DNA of 64,000 nt from Sphingobacterium sp. PCS056 (lineage in GTDB: Bacteria; Bacteroidota; Bacteroidia; Sphingobacteriales; Sphingobacteriaceae). Each line of letters starts with the position of its first letter. The first letter of the stretch is position 1. The stretch is from positions 4,588,001-4,652,000 of the forward strand of contig NZ_CP096883.1 of assembly GCF_023273895.1 (NCBI RefSeq). The letters run 5' to 3'. The notes below the pieces were generated by a model, which was not told the origin of the DNA, did not search any database, and was given only the letters and a program-made list of their open reading frames with translations. Shown piece after piece: positions 18,752-27,887 of this stretch. Made by a program: the position numbers and the translations under genes.

Positions 18752-19779
18752 AAAATTACCCTAAAGTAGCTGTAGTTATTTTAAATTGGAACGGGAGATT
18801 TTTCTTAGAAAAATTTTTACCTTCCGTATATAACAGCAGTTATCCAAATATTGAATTTATAATCGGAGACAATGCATCTACAGATGACTCATTATCATTT
18901 GTTCGTGCTTCATACCCAAAAATTACCATACTAGAAAACACCGAAAACTATGGTTTTGCAGGTGGATATAACCACATTCTATCACGTGTTGACGCAGATT
19001 ATTTTGTTCTGCTCAATTCTGATGTAGAGGTGACCACAAATTGGATCGAACCTGTTATTGACATGTTGGAACGAGATGACAAGTTGGTTGCGGCACAACC
19101 TAAAATACTTGCCTTCCATAATAAAGCAAAATTTGAACATGCAGGAGCTGCAGGAGGATATCTCGATCGTTTTGGATTCCCTTTTTGCTGCGGTCGTATC
19201 ATGGATAAGGTAGAATATGATTTGGGTCAATATGATGAAGCCAAAGAAATATTCTGGGCATCAGGAGCGGCTTTATTCATAAAGAGCCATGCCTGGAAAG
19301 AAGCAAAGGGACTAGATGAAGATTTTTTTGCGCATATGGAAGAAATAGATCTGTGCTGGCGCTTGAAAAAAATGGGGTATCGTATCGGATATTGCCCAGA
19401 ATCAACAGTTTACCACGTCGGTGGCGGAACCTTAAATGCGAGCAACCCTCAAAAAACGTATTTAAATTTCAGAAATAATCTATATATGCTCCAAAAAAAC
19501 CTACCTATCGGTCAGGTATTTACAACCATATTTATAAGAATCTGGTTTGATTTTATTGCATTATTAAAATTTCTTTTTGACAGAAAGTTTAAAGATGCTT
19601 GGGCAGTGAGCCGGGCTCATCAATCTTTCTTCCTTAATTTTTTCAAAAACGCTAAAAAAAGAAACAACCATACCGGAATAGAAAATAAGACCGGTCAATA
19701 TAAAAAATCAATAATCACTGATTATTATTTAGATAAGAAGCAAAAATTTTCAGACTTAGATCAAGATTGCTTTTTTTAA
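18748..19779 (+). CDS. Family 2 glycosyltransferase
   Basis: A 343-residue GT-A fold glycosyltransferase. Seen are VVILNWNGRFFLEKFLPS at the N-terminus, the nucleotide-binding GDNASTDDS, the DxD-type LLNSDVEVT, and HMEEIDLCWRLKKMGYR with the catalytic-base region, followed by YHVGGGT. These match rhamnosyl-like GT2 enzymes. A single weak hydrophobic helix lies in IFIRIWFDFIALLKFLF (about residues 260-280). It starts inside the preceding acyltransferase gene. The sugar and acceptor are not known; lipopolysaccharide or glycolipid is likely from context. Confidence 0.9.
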   Translation: MKNYPKVAVVILNWNGRFFLEKFLPSVYNSSYPNIEFIIGDNASTDDSLSFVRASYPKITILENTENYGFAGGYNHILSRVDADYFVLLNSDVEVTTNWIEPVIDMLERDDKLVAAQPKILAFHNKAKFEHAGAAGGYLDRFGFPFCCGRIMDKVEYDLGQYDEAKEIFWASGAALFIKSHAWKEAKGLDEDFFAHMEEIDLCWRLKKMGYRIGYCPESTVYHVGGGTLNASNPQKTYLNFRNNLYMLQKNLPIGQVFTTIFIRIWFDFIALLKFLFDRKFKDAWAVSRAHQSFFLNFFKNAKKRNNHTGIENKTGQYKKSIITDYYLDKKQKFSDLDQDCFF

Positions 19780-19810
19780 ACGTCTTTATTTACAGCAAAT
19801 AAAAACGCAT

Positions 19811-19845
19811 AAAAATGCAGCTCTTATTCATAGCTGCATTTTTTA
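19811..19845 (+). terminator. Terminator after the acyltransferase-glycosyltransferase operon
   Basis: The 12-bp stem AAAAATGCAGCT / AGCTGCATTTTT (19811-19822 with 19832-19843) has a 9-base loop and ends in T. Confidence 0.88.
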
Positions 19846-19899
19846 TTAATTTCTATTCGCAAATTGATTAAACGTACTTTTTATTTGTAAATTCGCAAC

Positions 19900-21933
19900 A
19901 TGTCATCCATGGATATTGAACAAAAAATAACTGCACTAACGCAGGAGCTCAACCACTATAACTATCAGTATTATGTGTTGGCACAAAGCCTGATTTCAGA
20001 TTATGATTTCGATCAAAAATTAAAGGAGCTTCAAACATTAGAATTACAATACCCTGAATTTGCTGATCCCAACTCACCTACGCAACGAGTAGGTGGAGAT
20101 GTAACTTCTAAATTTGAAACAGTCAGACATCGTTGGCCGATGCTGTCACTAGGTAATACCTATAACCAAGATGATCTTCGTGATTTTGATCAAAGAGTAC
20201 GCAAGATAATAGGTGACAACTTTGAATACATCTGTGAGTTAAAATTTGATGGCCTATCTATAAGCCTTACTTATCAACAAGGTAAACTTGTTAAAGCTGT
20301 AACTCGTGGAGATGGTACACAAGGAGACTTAGTGACCAACAACATCAAAACAATTAGAAGTATCCCTATCCACTTAAAAAAAGGTCACTATCCCGAAGAG
20401 TTCGAAATCAGGGGTGAAATCTTTATGCATAAAAATGCCTTTTTAAGATTAAATGCCGAAAGAGAAGAAAACGAAGAACAAACCTATGCCAATCCGCGTA
20501 ATTTTGCTGCAGGAACAATTAAATTACAAGACTCAGCAGAAGTAGCTAGAAGACCTTTAGACTGTTTCTTATACTTTTTGTACTGTGACAATAGAAACAA
20601 GCTATTTCACAACCATTGGGAAAGCCTTCAAGCTGTAAAAGAATGGGGATTTCACGTTTGTGAACATACACTAAAATGTCAATCGTTAGATGATGTTTTT
20701 GGTTTTATTGATTATTGGGATGAAAAAAGACACGATCTAAGTTATGAAATCGATGGTATTGTAATTAAGGTAAATGACTATGGCGCACAAGAAGAATTAG
20801 GTTTTACCGCTAAAAATCCACGTTGGGCAATTTCATATAAATTCAAAGCAGAGCGTGTAGAAACACAGTTGACATCCATCAGTTACCAAGTCGGACGTAC
20901 TGGAGCAGTTACTCCCGTTGCCAATTTAAAACCTGTAAGTTTAGCTGGTACCACAGTTAAAAGAGCTTCTTTGCATAATGCCAATGAAATCGCAAGACTT
21001 GATCTCCATGAGGGCGATACTGTTTTTGTCGAAAAAGGAGGTGAAATTATCCCCAAGATCATTGCGGCAAATGAAGACAAAAGACTTCCAAATGCTCCAG
21101 CGTATGTTTATCCAACACATTGTCCAGAATGTCACACAGAACTCATCCGCCAAGAAGGCGAAGCTGTTCATTATTGCCCCAATGAAGATGGATGCCCCCC
21201 TCAGATTATTGGAAAAATGCAACATTTTATCGGTCGCAAAATGATGGATATAGAAGGACTTGGTGATGAAACAATAGAAACGTTTTATAAAAAAGGAATT
21301 CTCAAAAATGTTGTTGATATCTATGGGCTAAAAGACCATGTAGATCAATTACAGCAATTAGATCGTTTCGGACAGAAGTCCATTGACAATATGCTGAAAG
21401 GGATCGAGAAATCCAAAGAGAAACCATTTGAAAAATTACTTTTTGCATTAGGGATTCGACACGTCGGAGAAACAATAGCTAAAAAATTAGCACAACATTT
21501 CAAGACCATCGATGCCATTAAAGCAGCCTCAGTTGAAGAAATCGCGATGGTGCAAGATATAGGGATCCGAATTGCAGCAAGTATACATGAATACTTACAC
21601 ATCCCAGCGCATGAAGAGTTAATCGCAAAACTAAAATCTTATGGTTTACAGTTTGAAATTGAAGAGAAAGAAGTAATTTTGGATAGTGAAACTTTGGTCG
21701 GCCAAACATTTCTCATATCTGGCGTATTTATAAATCACACGAGAGAACAACTCACCGAGCTTATTGAAAGCAATGGTGGCAAAATGGTATCGAGCATTTC
21801 AGCAAAATTAAGTTATCTCGTAGCAGGCGACAAAATGGGTCCCTCAAAATTAGCAAAAGCAGAAAAACTAAATATTAAGATGATCAATGAAGATGAATTA
21901 TTAGCTTTGATCAACAATACAACAAGTATATAA
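19900..21933 (+). CDS. ligA: NAD-dependent DNA ligase
   Basis: A 677-residue replication and repair ligase that seals nicks using NAD+. The adenylated Lys115 is in ELKFDGLS. The OB region, a four-Cys zinc finger (CPECH and CPNEDGC, around residues 410-430), helix-hairpin-helix repeats (GIRHVGETIAKKLA, VQDIGIRIAASI) and a C-terminal BRCT domain (TLVGQTFLISGVF to the end) follow in the normal order. Length is standard. The start at 19900 is supported by ATG; Met4 is an alternative. dapA follows 29 bases later, so they may be co-transcribed. Confidence 0.97.
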   Translation: MSSMDIEQKITALTQELNHYNYQYYVLAQSLISDYDFDQKLKELQTLELQYPEFADPNSPTQRVGGDVTSKFETVRHRWPMLSLGNTYNQDDLRDFDQRVRKIIGDNFEYICELKFDGLSISLTYQQGKLVKAVTRGDGTQGDLVTNNIKTIRSIPIHLKKGHYPEEFEIRGEIFMHKNAFLRLNAEREENEEQTYANPRNFAAGTIKLQDSAEVARRPLDCFLYFLYCDNRNKLFHNHWESLQAVKEWGFHVCEHTLKCQSLDDVFGFIDYWDEKRHDLSYEIDGIVIKVNDYGAQEELGFTAKNPRWAISYKFKAERVETQLTSISYQVGRTGAVTPVANLKPVSLAGTTVKRASLHNANEIARLDLHEGDTVFVEKGGEIIPKIIAANEDKRLPNAPAYVYPTHCPECHTELIRQEGEAVHYCPNEDGCPPQIIGKMQHFIGRKMMDIEGLGDETIETFYKKGILKNVVDIYGLKDHVDQLQQLDRFGQKSIDNMLKGIEKSKEKPFEKLLFALGIRHVGETIAKKLAQHFKTIDAIKAASVEEIAMVQDIGIRIAASIHEYLHIPAHEELIAKLKSYGLQFEIEEKEVILDSETLVGQTFLISGVFINHTREQLTELIESNGGKMVSSISAKLSYLVAGDKMGPSKLAKAEKLNIKMINEDELLALINNTTSI

Positions 21934-21962
21934 ATTAAATATTAATCTTTACAAACAATACA

Positions 21963-22841
21963 ATGAACGAGCTTCATGGAGCTGGTGTAGCATTAGTTAC
22001 ACCTTTCAACGCAGATGGAACAGTTGATTTTGATTCTTTAGCACAGCTAATTGATTATCAGATCGACTCAGGTATGAATTATTTAGTCTCTTTAGGTACT
22101 ACTGGCGAAGTAGCCACTCTTACCAAAGAAGAACGAAAGCGTATCTGGGATTTCACTGTCAAACAGGTGAATGCGCGCGTGCCATTGGTTGCGGGTATTG
22201 GTGGAAATAATACAGCTGAAATAGTAGAGCAGATCAAAAACTTTGATCCAGCTGGATTTTGTGCTATTTTATCAGTTTCTCCTTATTATAACAAACCCGT
22301 ACAAGAAGGGATCTATCAGCACTACAAAGCGATAGCTGAGGCATCTCCTCTACCCATCATCTTATATAATGTACCAGGACGTACAGGAAGCAATATGACT
22401 CCAGCGACAACAATACGTCTGGCAAAAGATTTTAAAAATATAGTAGCAACAAAAGAAGCTTCTGGCAATTTTGCTCAATTTAACGAGATCTTGAGAGACA
22501 AGCCTGAAGACTTCTTATTAATATCTGGTGACGATCCTGCCACCTTGCCAATGATGGCTTTAGGAGCGGTAGGTATTATTTCCGTTGTTGGAAATGCTTA
22601 TCCTGCGCAAGTATCAAAATTAGCAGCTTTATGTACAGCTGGCAACTATGCAGAAGCAAGAGCGATTCACAATTCCCTTTTGGAAATAACAGATTTATGT
22701 TTTGTAGAAGGAAATCCTTGTGGAGTTAAATATATTTTACAAGAAATAGGCATCGGTCAAGATCACGTACGTTTACCTTTAATACCAGTATCTGCCAATA
22801 CGCAAGCTGCTATACAGGTAGAAATGCAAAAATTGAAATAA
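21963..22841 (+). CDS. dapA: 4-hydroxy-tetrahydrodipicolinate synthase
   Basis: A 292-residue TIM-barrel aldolase that condenses pyruvate with aspartate semialdehyde, the first committed step of lysine and diaminopimelate synthesis. The Schiff-base Lys164 is in VATKEASGNF, Tyr135 in YNVPGRTG, and the GTTGE loop is at 45-49. Family length. It lies 29 bases after ligA. Separate promoter signals for the next operon start about 15 bases after its stop. Confidence 0.96.
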   Translation: MNELHGAGVALVTPFNADGTVDFDSLAQLIDYQIDSGMNYLVSLGTTGEVATLTKEERKRIWDFTVKQVNARVPLVAGIGGNNTAEIVEQIKNFDPAGFCAILSVSPYYNKPVQEGIYQHYKAIAEASPLPIILYNVPGRTGSNMTPATTIRLAKDFKNIVATKEASGNFAQFNEILRDKPEDFLLISGDDPATLPMMALGAVGIISVVGNAYPAQVSKLAALCTAGNYAEARAIHNSLLEITDLCFVEGNPCGVKYILQEIGIGQDHVRLPLIPVSANTQAAIQVEMQKLK

Positions 22842-22857
22842 AATAGAAAAGTAATCA

Positions 22858-22888
22858 TTGTATATTTAAAATCTATTAATTATCTTTG
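22858..22888 (+). promoter_or_regulatory. Promoter of the rpsF-rpsR-rplI operon
   Basis: TTG at 22858-22860, 20 bases, then TATCTTTG at 22881-22888 matches the Bacteroidota TTTG/TAnnTTTG promoter. The predicted start near 22895 leaves a leader of about 45 nt before rpsF, including a CTTCCGTAAGTACGGAG dyad. Confidence 0.7.
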
Positions 22889-22939
22889 CACTTCCGTAAG
22901 TACGGAGAAAAAAATTAATAAACATAATTATTTAACAAA

Positions 22940-23308
22940 ATGCAACAGTACGAATCTGTAATCGTTCTTACCCCGTTGCTTTCTGAAGATGCTGCGAAAG
23001 AAGTAATCGCAAAATTCAAAAACATCTTAGCAGAAGGCGGAGCCGAAATTGTCGCTGAAGACAATTGGGGTTTGAAAAAATTAGCGTATCCAATCCAGAA
23101 AAAAACAACTGGGTTTTATCACTTAACTGAATTCAAGGCTCCAGGAGAATTAATCAATAAATTAGAGGTTGAATACAAACGTGATGAGCGTATTATGCGT
23201 TTCTTAACTATTGCTTTAGACAAACATGCTAAAGCGTATAGCGAGAAAAAACGTAGCGGTGCATTCAACAAAAAAGCGGAAACTAAAACTGAGGAGGGAT
23301 CAAACTAA
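22940..23308 (+). CDS. rpsF: 30S ribosomal protein S6
   Basis: A 122-residue S6 protein that binds 16S rRNA as a partner of S18. The opening MQQYESVIVLTPLLSEDAAKE, the NWGLKKLAYPIQKKTTGFYHL core and VEYKRDERIMRFLTIALDKHA strand are typical. A Lys-rich tail follows. It is first in the operon; the stop TAA overlaps the rpsR start by one base (TAATG). Confidence 0.97.
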   Translation: MQQYESVIVLTPLLSEDAAKEVIAKFKNILAEGGAEIVAEDNWGLKKLAYPIQKKTTGFYHLTEFKAPGELINKLEVEYKRDERIMRFLTIALDKHAKAYSEKKRSGAFNKKAETKTEEGSN

Positions 23309-23571
23309 TGGCTAACGAAAATATCCAATACGTAACTGCCCCTAAAGTAGAGGACAATCGTAAAAAATATTGCCGTTTCAAAAAGAATGGTATCAAATAC
23401 ATCGATTATAAAGATGCTAATTTCTTGATGAAATTCGTAAATGATCAAGGTAAAATCTTACCTCGTCGTTTAACTGGTACATCGTTGAAATTCCAACGTA
23501 AAGTAGCTCAAGCTGTAAAACGTGCTCGTCACATCGGTTTGTTGCCTTACTTAGCTGATTCATTAAAATAA
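23308..23571 (+). CDS. rpsR: 30S ribosomal protein S18
   Basis: An 87-residue S18. KKYCRFKKNGIKYIDYKD and the C-terminal LPRRLTGTSLKFQRKVAQAV, RHIGLLPY match the family. The start ATG shares one base with the rpsF stop and is preceded by GAGGAGGG, a strong Shine-Dalgarno for this phylum, so S6 and S18 are made in step. Confidence 0.97.
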   Translation: MANENIQYVTAPKVEDNRKKYCRFKKNGIKYIDYKDANFLMKFVNDQGKILPRRLTGTSLKFQRKVAQAVKRARHIGLLPYLADSLK

Positions 23572-23576
23572 GGAGG
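23570..23576 (+). promoter_or_regulatory. Strong Shine-Dalgarno of rplI
   Basis: AAGGAGG, ten bases before the rplI ATG and overlapping the rpsR stop. Strong sites are rare in this window. Confidence 0.75.
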
Positions 23577-23586
23577 ACTAGAGAAC

Positions 23587-24030
23587 ATGGAAGTTATTTT
23601 AAAACAAGATATCAAAGGCTTAGGTGAGCAAAATGATGTCGTAAATGTAAAGCCAGGTTACGGTCGTAATTATTTAATCCCACAAGGATTTGCTATTCAA
23701 GCGACTGTATCAGCAAAGAAAGTTTTAGCTGAAAACATTAAACAAGCTCAGTTCAAACAAGATAAAATTAAAAAAGACGCTACTGAATTAGCTGCTAAAT
23801 TGGAAACTATCAAGTTATCAATCGGTGCTAAAGCTGGTGAAACTGGTAAAATCTTTGGTAAAGTAAACAGCATTCAAATTGCTGATGCTTTAAAAGCTAA
23901 AGGTTTTGATGTTGACCGTCGTCGTATTACTTTCGAAGTAGAACCTAAAGAAATTGGTGAATACTTGGCAAACTTAAACTTACACAAAGAAGTGAAAGTT
24001 CAAGTTCCTTTCGAAGTAGTTGCTGAATAA
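23587..24030 (+). CDS. rplI: 50S ribosomal protein L9
   Basis: A 147-residue L9. The N-terminal rRNA-binding domain reads MEVILKQDIKGLGEQNDVV and VKPGYGRNYLIPQGFA; a long connecting helix and the C-terminal domain (GKIFGKVNSIQIADALKAKGF) follow. Last gene of rpsF-rpsR-rplI, closed by a terminator. Confidence 0.97.
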   Translation: MEVILKQDIKGLGEQNDVVNVKPGYGRNYLIPQGFAIQATVSAKKVLAENIKQAQFKQDKIKKDATELAAKLETIKLSIGAKAGETGKIFGKVNSIQIADALKAKGFDVDRRRITFEVEPKEIGEYLANLNLHKEVKVQVPFEVVAE

Positions 24031-24053
24031 TAGATATTCGGTATAACATATAC

Positions 24054-24087
24054 AAAAGGAGATAATTTCGATTATCTCCTTTTTTTA
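24054..24087 (+). terminator. Terminator of the rpsF-rpsR-rplI operon
   Basis: A 13-bp perfect stem (24054-24066 with 24071-24083) with a stable TTCG tetraloop and T-run. Confidence 0.93.
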
Positions 24088-24444
24088 TGACATCATATGC
24101 ACACGGGCATATAGAAGGATATGATATGAAAGAGGGTAAATCAAGACTAGTTGATTTACCCTCTTTCTTAATTATCTACAACTGCATGTCCCTATTTTAT
24201 ATATCCATACCATTCAATACATACAATTTCACCTATTTCAGTCTCAGATCGATTGACTTATACGCAGTGTGCATCGATATCCCATTATTTTCATATAACC
24301 TATCCAACCACGACCATGTATTGACATGCTATCACTTATTTCCAATATCTACCATAACCGATTTCTTGCAGAAATTCAAACAGCATGATAATATCGTGTT
24401 AAAATCCTAGATGTTATCCCTAAAACAGCGATGAGATCATGTCA
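24088..24444. other. Convergent intergenic region with a second strong hairpin
   Basis: Between the rplI terminator and the convergent STN gene lie about 360 bases. The only structure is the 16-bp perfect inverted repeat at 24129-24166. A 107-codon frame across it has no family match and unusual composition, so I do not call it a gene. Confidence 0.5.
24129..24166. repeat. Perfect 16-bp inverted repeat
   Basis: Arms 24129-24144 and 24151-24166 are exact complements (AAAGAGGGTAAATCAA on the left), loop GACTAG. It is followed on the + strand by CTTAATT, not a clean T-run. Possible backup terminator or the end of a small RNA. Confidence 0.8.
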
Positions 24445-26169
24445 TTACAATTTTAACATAATTCCTGCTGCACCGCCACCAAACAATTTAGAGTTGTTTT
24501 TATCCCCACCCCAAATCTTCCATAATGATTTACCAGCCTGCGTTACCGGACTGTCTTCTTTGCTAAGGTAATTAAAACTAGGTGCTACAAATAAAGATAA
24601 GTTTTTACTTAAACGTAGCTCTGGAATCATTCTAAAACTAGAATGACTATTGGACAAAAGCTTAAAATTATGAGTAAGCTGATTACGATTTGAAATTTCA
24701 GCACGCAACATAAATTTATTGCCATGTAAAAGAACTGCACCAATACCCGCTTCAAAACCATATTTCGCAATATGATCGTCAGCTAAAGCTACATTTACTC
24801 CCAAGACACTATATAATATACGCCCTCCTGATCTAAACTGTACTGCCAGATATTCATCTTGATCGATAGATAAGGAAAGACTCTTATCTCCATTTTTGAT
24901 GAAGTTTAATAAGCCAATTGGATAATCACTACTATCTGCCATATTGACCACAGCAGCCAATTGGATTCCTTTGACTTTTTTTGCACGATTGGCAATCCCT
25001 GCAACTTGATTCGTGACCACACCTTTGCTGTAATTAAATCCGGCAGTCAACTGTGTTGCGCCAGCACCTTCTTTGATCAGATTACCAATTCCACCTATCT
25101 GTACTCCTTTCACTGTATCCGCTTTATTCACCCCTCCTGCTAGTTGGACTCCTTGAACGTCACCAAACACTTGATTAGATAATCCAGCGATCTGCACCCC
25201 TTTTACTCGGCCTCCGACCACATTAAAACCTCCCGCCACCTGCAATCCCTCCATGTCGTATTGATTGAGATTGAAAACCCCACCTATCTCCATTCCCTTT
25301 ACGCCAGCAGTTGATCCTCCAAGTATATTCATCGAAAATTTATTGACAATCTGCGAACGAATAAAACCATGTGAACTTAATCCGGGTGTCATCGAAATCT
25401 GATAAGGACTATATAGGAAGAGCCCCCCGAGATTCATATTTTGAATACTTTGCGCAGGAGATAAAAATACTCTTCCAAAAAAAGATTGATAAAGCCCCTT
25501 GTGCTCTTCATATCCTGAAAAGTAACCATATCGACGCTTTTTATGATCGACCTTTGCATCGATCGGAAAAATAACCATCACACTTGTATCACGAAACATT
25601 TCTTTACTCACGTTGACAGCGATCAAACTACTTTTTTTCTTAATATCCAGTTCAAAATAACCATTGTGATCTGTTAAAGTAGAAAGTAGAGCATCTCGGT
25701 CAAAAATACTTGCATCAGAGATAGGCCTATTTGTTCTGATATTTTTGATATAACCCATGATCACTACTTTATTTTTGTCGTGAGTCTGTACTTCAAAATC
25801 TACAGACATGCGCTGTGGGGTATATTGTACGATAATATGTTTCCCCAATTCTTTAAAACTATATTCCTTCCCTAAAATATAATCGAGATAACCAAATAAA
25901 TTACCCTGATATGCCGCAAGATGAAGTGTACTATCCATCTGGAGGATATTGCTATTAAACGAGAATAAGGTTCCTTGTTTTTCTTGTAAGACCTGAAAAA
26001 CCTGACCAACTGTGGTGCTTGGAAAAGCAGGCATTTGGATATCAGCAGCAAGTTGCTGCTGCCCGTATCCTTTAAAAAAACTAAATAAAACCAAGAGTAA
26101 TGAAAGGTGTTTAAATCTTGTAAAAGAAAGTAGGGTATAAATATGATGGATAAGTTTTATCAAAAACAT
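24445..26169 (-). CDS. STN-domain, carboxypeptidase-regulatory-like surface-repeat protein
   Basis: A 574-residue exported protein. The signal segment lies near residues 22-37 (LSLLLVLFSFFKGYGQ). Next come an STN (secretin/TonB short N-terminal) domain at about 45-115 and a carboxypeptidase-regulatory-like beta domain at about 130-200 (VVIMGYIKNIRTNRPISDASIF). From about 245 to 420 runs a series of GVQIAGLSN / GVQLAGGVN / GVQIGGIGN repeats resembling bacterial surface-repeat proteins. A beta-rich C-terminus ends in IMLKL. It has no TonB-receptor plug. It begins 2 bases after fecR, so sigma factor, FecR and this protein form one unit; the STN domain would let it talk to FecR. Confidence 0.75.
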   Translation of the reverse strand: MFLIKLIHHIYTLLSFTRFKHLSLLLVLFSFFKGYGQQQLAADIQMPAFPSTTVGQVFQVLQEKQGTLFSFNSNILQMDSTLHLAAYQGNLFGYLDYILGKEYSFKELGKHIIVQYTPQRMSVDFEVQTHDKNKVVIMGYIKNIRTNRPISDASIFDRDALLSTLTDHNGYFELDIKKKSSLIAVNVSKEMFRDTSVMVIFPIDAKVDHKKRRYGYFSGYEEHKGLYQSFFGRVFLSPAQSIQNMNLGGLFLYSPYQISMTPGLSSHGFIRSQIVNKFSMNILGGSTAGVKGMEIGGVFNLNQYDMEGLQVAGGFNVVGGRVKGVQIAGLSNQVFGDVQGVQLAGGVNKADTVKGVQIGGIGNLIKEGAGATQLTAGFNYSKGVVTNQVAGIANRAKKVKGIQLAAVVNMADSSDYPIGLLNFIKNGDKSLSLSIDQDEYLAVQFRSGGRILYSVLGVNVALADDHIAKYGFEAGIGAVLLHGNKFMLRAEISNRNQLTHNFKLLSNSHSSFRMIPELRLSKNLSLFVAPSFNYLSKEDSPVTQAGKSLWKIWGGDKNNSKLFGGGAAGIMLKL

Positions 26170-26171
26170 GA

Positions 26172-27140
26172 TTATCTAGTTATATGAATAATGGAATCTT
26201 TAATAATGACTTTACTTTTAAAAGTATCTGCAATAACCTTCAAAATATCATTTAAAGTATTTTGTTTAAAAGTCGCCGTCAATAAAAGTTTTTTATCCGC
26301 TGCAACATCAATGACTATTTTTTGCTCATAAGCTTTACTTAATAACTCCACCACACGTTCCAAGCTTGTATTTTCAAATATAAACTCGCGATCTACATAA
26401 TATTTATAAAATTGATCTGGCACCTGTTTAACAGAAACTGTAGTTGTGTCGTTGTCTTTCACAGTAATCATTTCTTTAGGATGTAGATATATTTCATGAT
26501 TGTTGTAAGAAACTTTCACCAAGCCCGTCGCTACAATAACCTCAGTGGCATCTACATGACGACGCACATTAAAACTAGTCCCCAATACCGTAATCTTACT
26601 TTTACCAGAAGCGATCACAAAAGGATGTGCCCGATCTTTCAATACTTGAAAAAACACCTCACCTTGCTCTAATTTGACACTACGTGCTGCATTCATCCAC
26701 GTACTAGAATATGCGAGTTTCGAATTTTTATTAAGTGTGACTGTCGATCCATCGGGCAATGTATTTTTAAGTACTGATGTGGTACTATAGAGATTTTGCT
26801 CTTGTCTATTACTTTTATCAAAGTAATAAAATCCCAAAGAACACATCAACAGGACTGCCGCTGCCGCCCACCAATTCCATCCAATGTCGACCGTTTTCCT
26901 GTCCCGAGTATCATTCCGATCAGCAGATCTATTGGCTCTAGCAGCTCTAAACTTTGCCCAAGCTTGATCCACATCTACTTCTGGAGCTTCAAGCGCTTGA
27001 GGTAGGCTATCCCACATTTGTTTCATTTTTAAATATTCAGCATGATTGCGGCTATCTTGTCCCAACCACTGTTGAATAATCTTATTTTCTTCTTCATTGG
27101 TTTCTCCAATGATGTATTTTTCTAACAATTCCTTATTCAT
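26172..27140 (-). CDS. FecR-family anti-sigma factor
   Basis: A 322-residue single-pass membrane regulator. The cytoplasmic N-terminus holds the YIIGETNEEENKIIQQWL motif and KMKQMWDSL. The membrane helix WNWWAAAAVLLMCSLGFYYF is at about 88-107. The periplasmic FecR domain (NTLPDGSTVTLNKNSKLAY, KLEQGEVFFQV) and a C-terminal STN-like contact region follow. It holds and activates the ECF sigma factor encoded just upstream; its start overlaps that gene by 4 bases. Confidence 0.93.
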   Translation of the reverse strand: MNKELLEKYIIGETNEEENKIIQQWLGQDSRNHAEYLKMKQMWDSLPQALEAPEVDVDQAWAKFRAARANRSADRNDTRDRKTVDIGWNWWAAAAVLLMCSLGFYYFDKSNRQEQNLYSTTSVLKNTLPDGSTVTLNKNSKLAYSSTWMNAARSVKLEQGEVFFQVLKDRAHPFVIASGKSKITVLGTSFNVRRHVDATEVIVATGLVKVSYNNHEIYLHPKEMITVKDNDTTTVSVKQVPDQFYKYYVDREFIFENTSLERVVELLSKAYEQKIVIDVAADKKLLLTATFKQNTLNDILKVIADTFKSKVIIKDSIIHITR

Positions 27141-27670
27141 ATAATATAGATGATATAGAAAACAATCACAGTTAAATAATCTATCAATTCAATACGTAAA
27201 TGTCGAAGAGCTTTGCTCATATGGCCTTCAACTGTTTTTATGGAAAGATCCAGTGTATCGGCAATATCTTTATATTTCATTTCCTGAAAACGACTCAGCT
27301 CAAATACAATACGGCTCTTTTCTGGAAGTCCAGCTAATGCTAACTGCAGCTTTTGATCAAGATCTTTTGCACTTTGATCTACAGCTGGCACGACATCCTG
27401 TCGGCTCAGTTGATAAGATTGGTAAGTCAACTTTCTTTGTTCCTTTTTTAGCAAATTCATACTTTCATTATAAACCGCACGATATAAATAGGCTTTTATT
27501 GAAGTATGCACCTCCTGTTCCCACTCTTTTTCCCATAAACGCAAAAAAACTTGCTGGACAATTTCTTCAGCACTTTCACTATCCCTCACGTATCGAAATG
27601 CCGAACGGTGCAATTCCTGATAATACGTACGAAACAGTTGCTCAAATTTTTTTTCTTTATTTTCTGACAT
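27137..27670 (-). CDS. ECF RNA polymerase sigma factor (FecI-like, sigma-70 family)
   Basis: 177 residues from the ATG of MSENKEKKFEQLF; a GTG 18 bases upstream is less likely. Region 2 is FRTYYQELHRSAFRYVRDSESAEEIVQQVFLRLWE; region 4 is LPEKSRIVFELSRFQEMKYKDIADTLDLSIKTVEGHMSKALRHLR. It directs RNA polymerase to a small regulon under FecR control. The frame ends with a hydrophobic tail (YLTVIVFYIIYII) typical of the Bacteroidota group. Overlaps fecR by 4 bases. Confidence 0.95.
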   Translation of the reverse strand: MSENKEKKFEQLFRTYYQELHRSAFRYVRDSESAEEIVQQVFLRLWEKEWEQEVHTSIKAYLYRAVYNESMNLLKKEQRKLTYQSYQLSRQDVVPAVDQSAKDLDQKLQLALAGLPEKSRIVFELSRFQEMKYKDIADTLDLSIKTVEGHMSKALRHLRIELIDYLTVIVFYIIYII

Positions 27671-27887
27671 GGATTTTATTTTCCGCACTCATTAAACGAT
27701 CTACTGTATTATATAGGACAATCAAAACGACCTATACCCTTACCTGAATTTCATTTTTTTCTACCCGATCAAATTTAAAACATATTACACCATAATATTT
27801 TAAAATTTATCAAGGGTATGTCCATACTTGGTTGTCATAAAAGAAAGACGAATAATTAATCGACACAAATACAAACAATTTAGAAAA

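Noticed and set aside
24087..24410. 107-codon + strand frame after rplI
   Set aside because: It starts inside the T-run of the rplI terminator and crosses a 16-bp hairpin. Composition is unlike a real protein of this genome.
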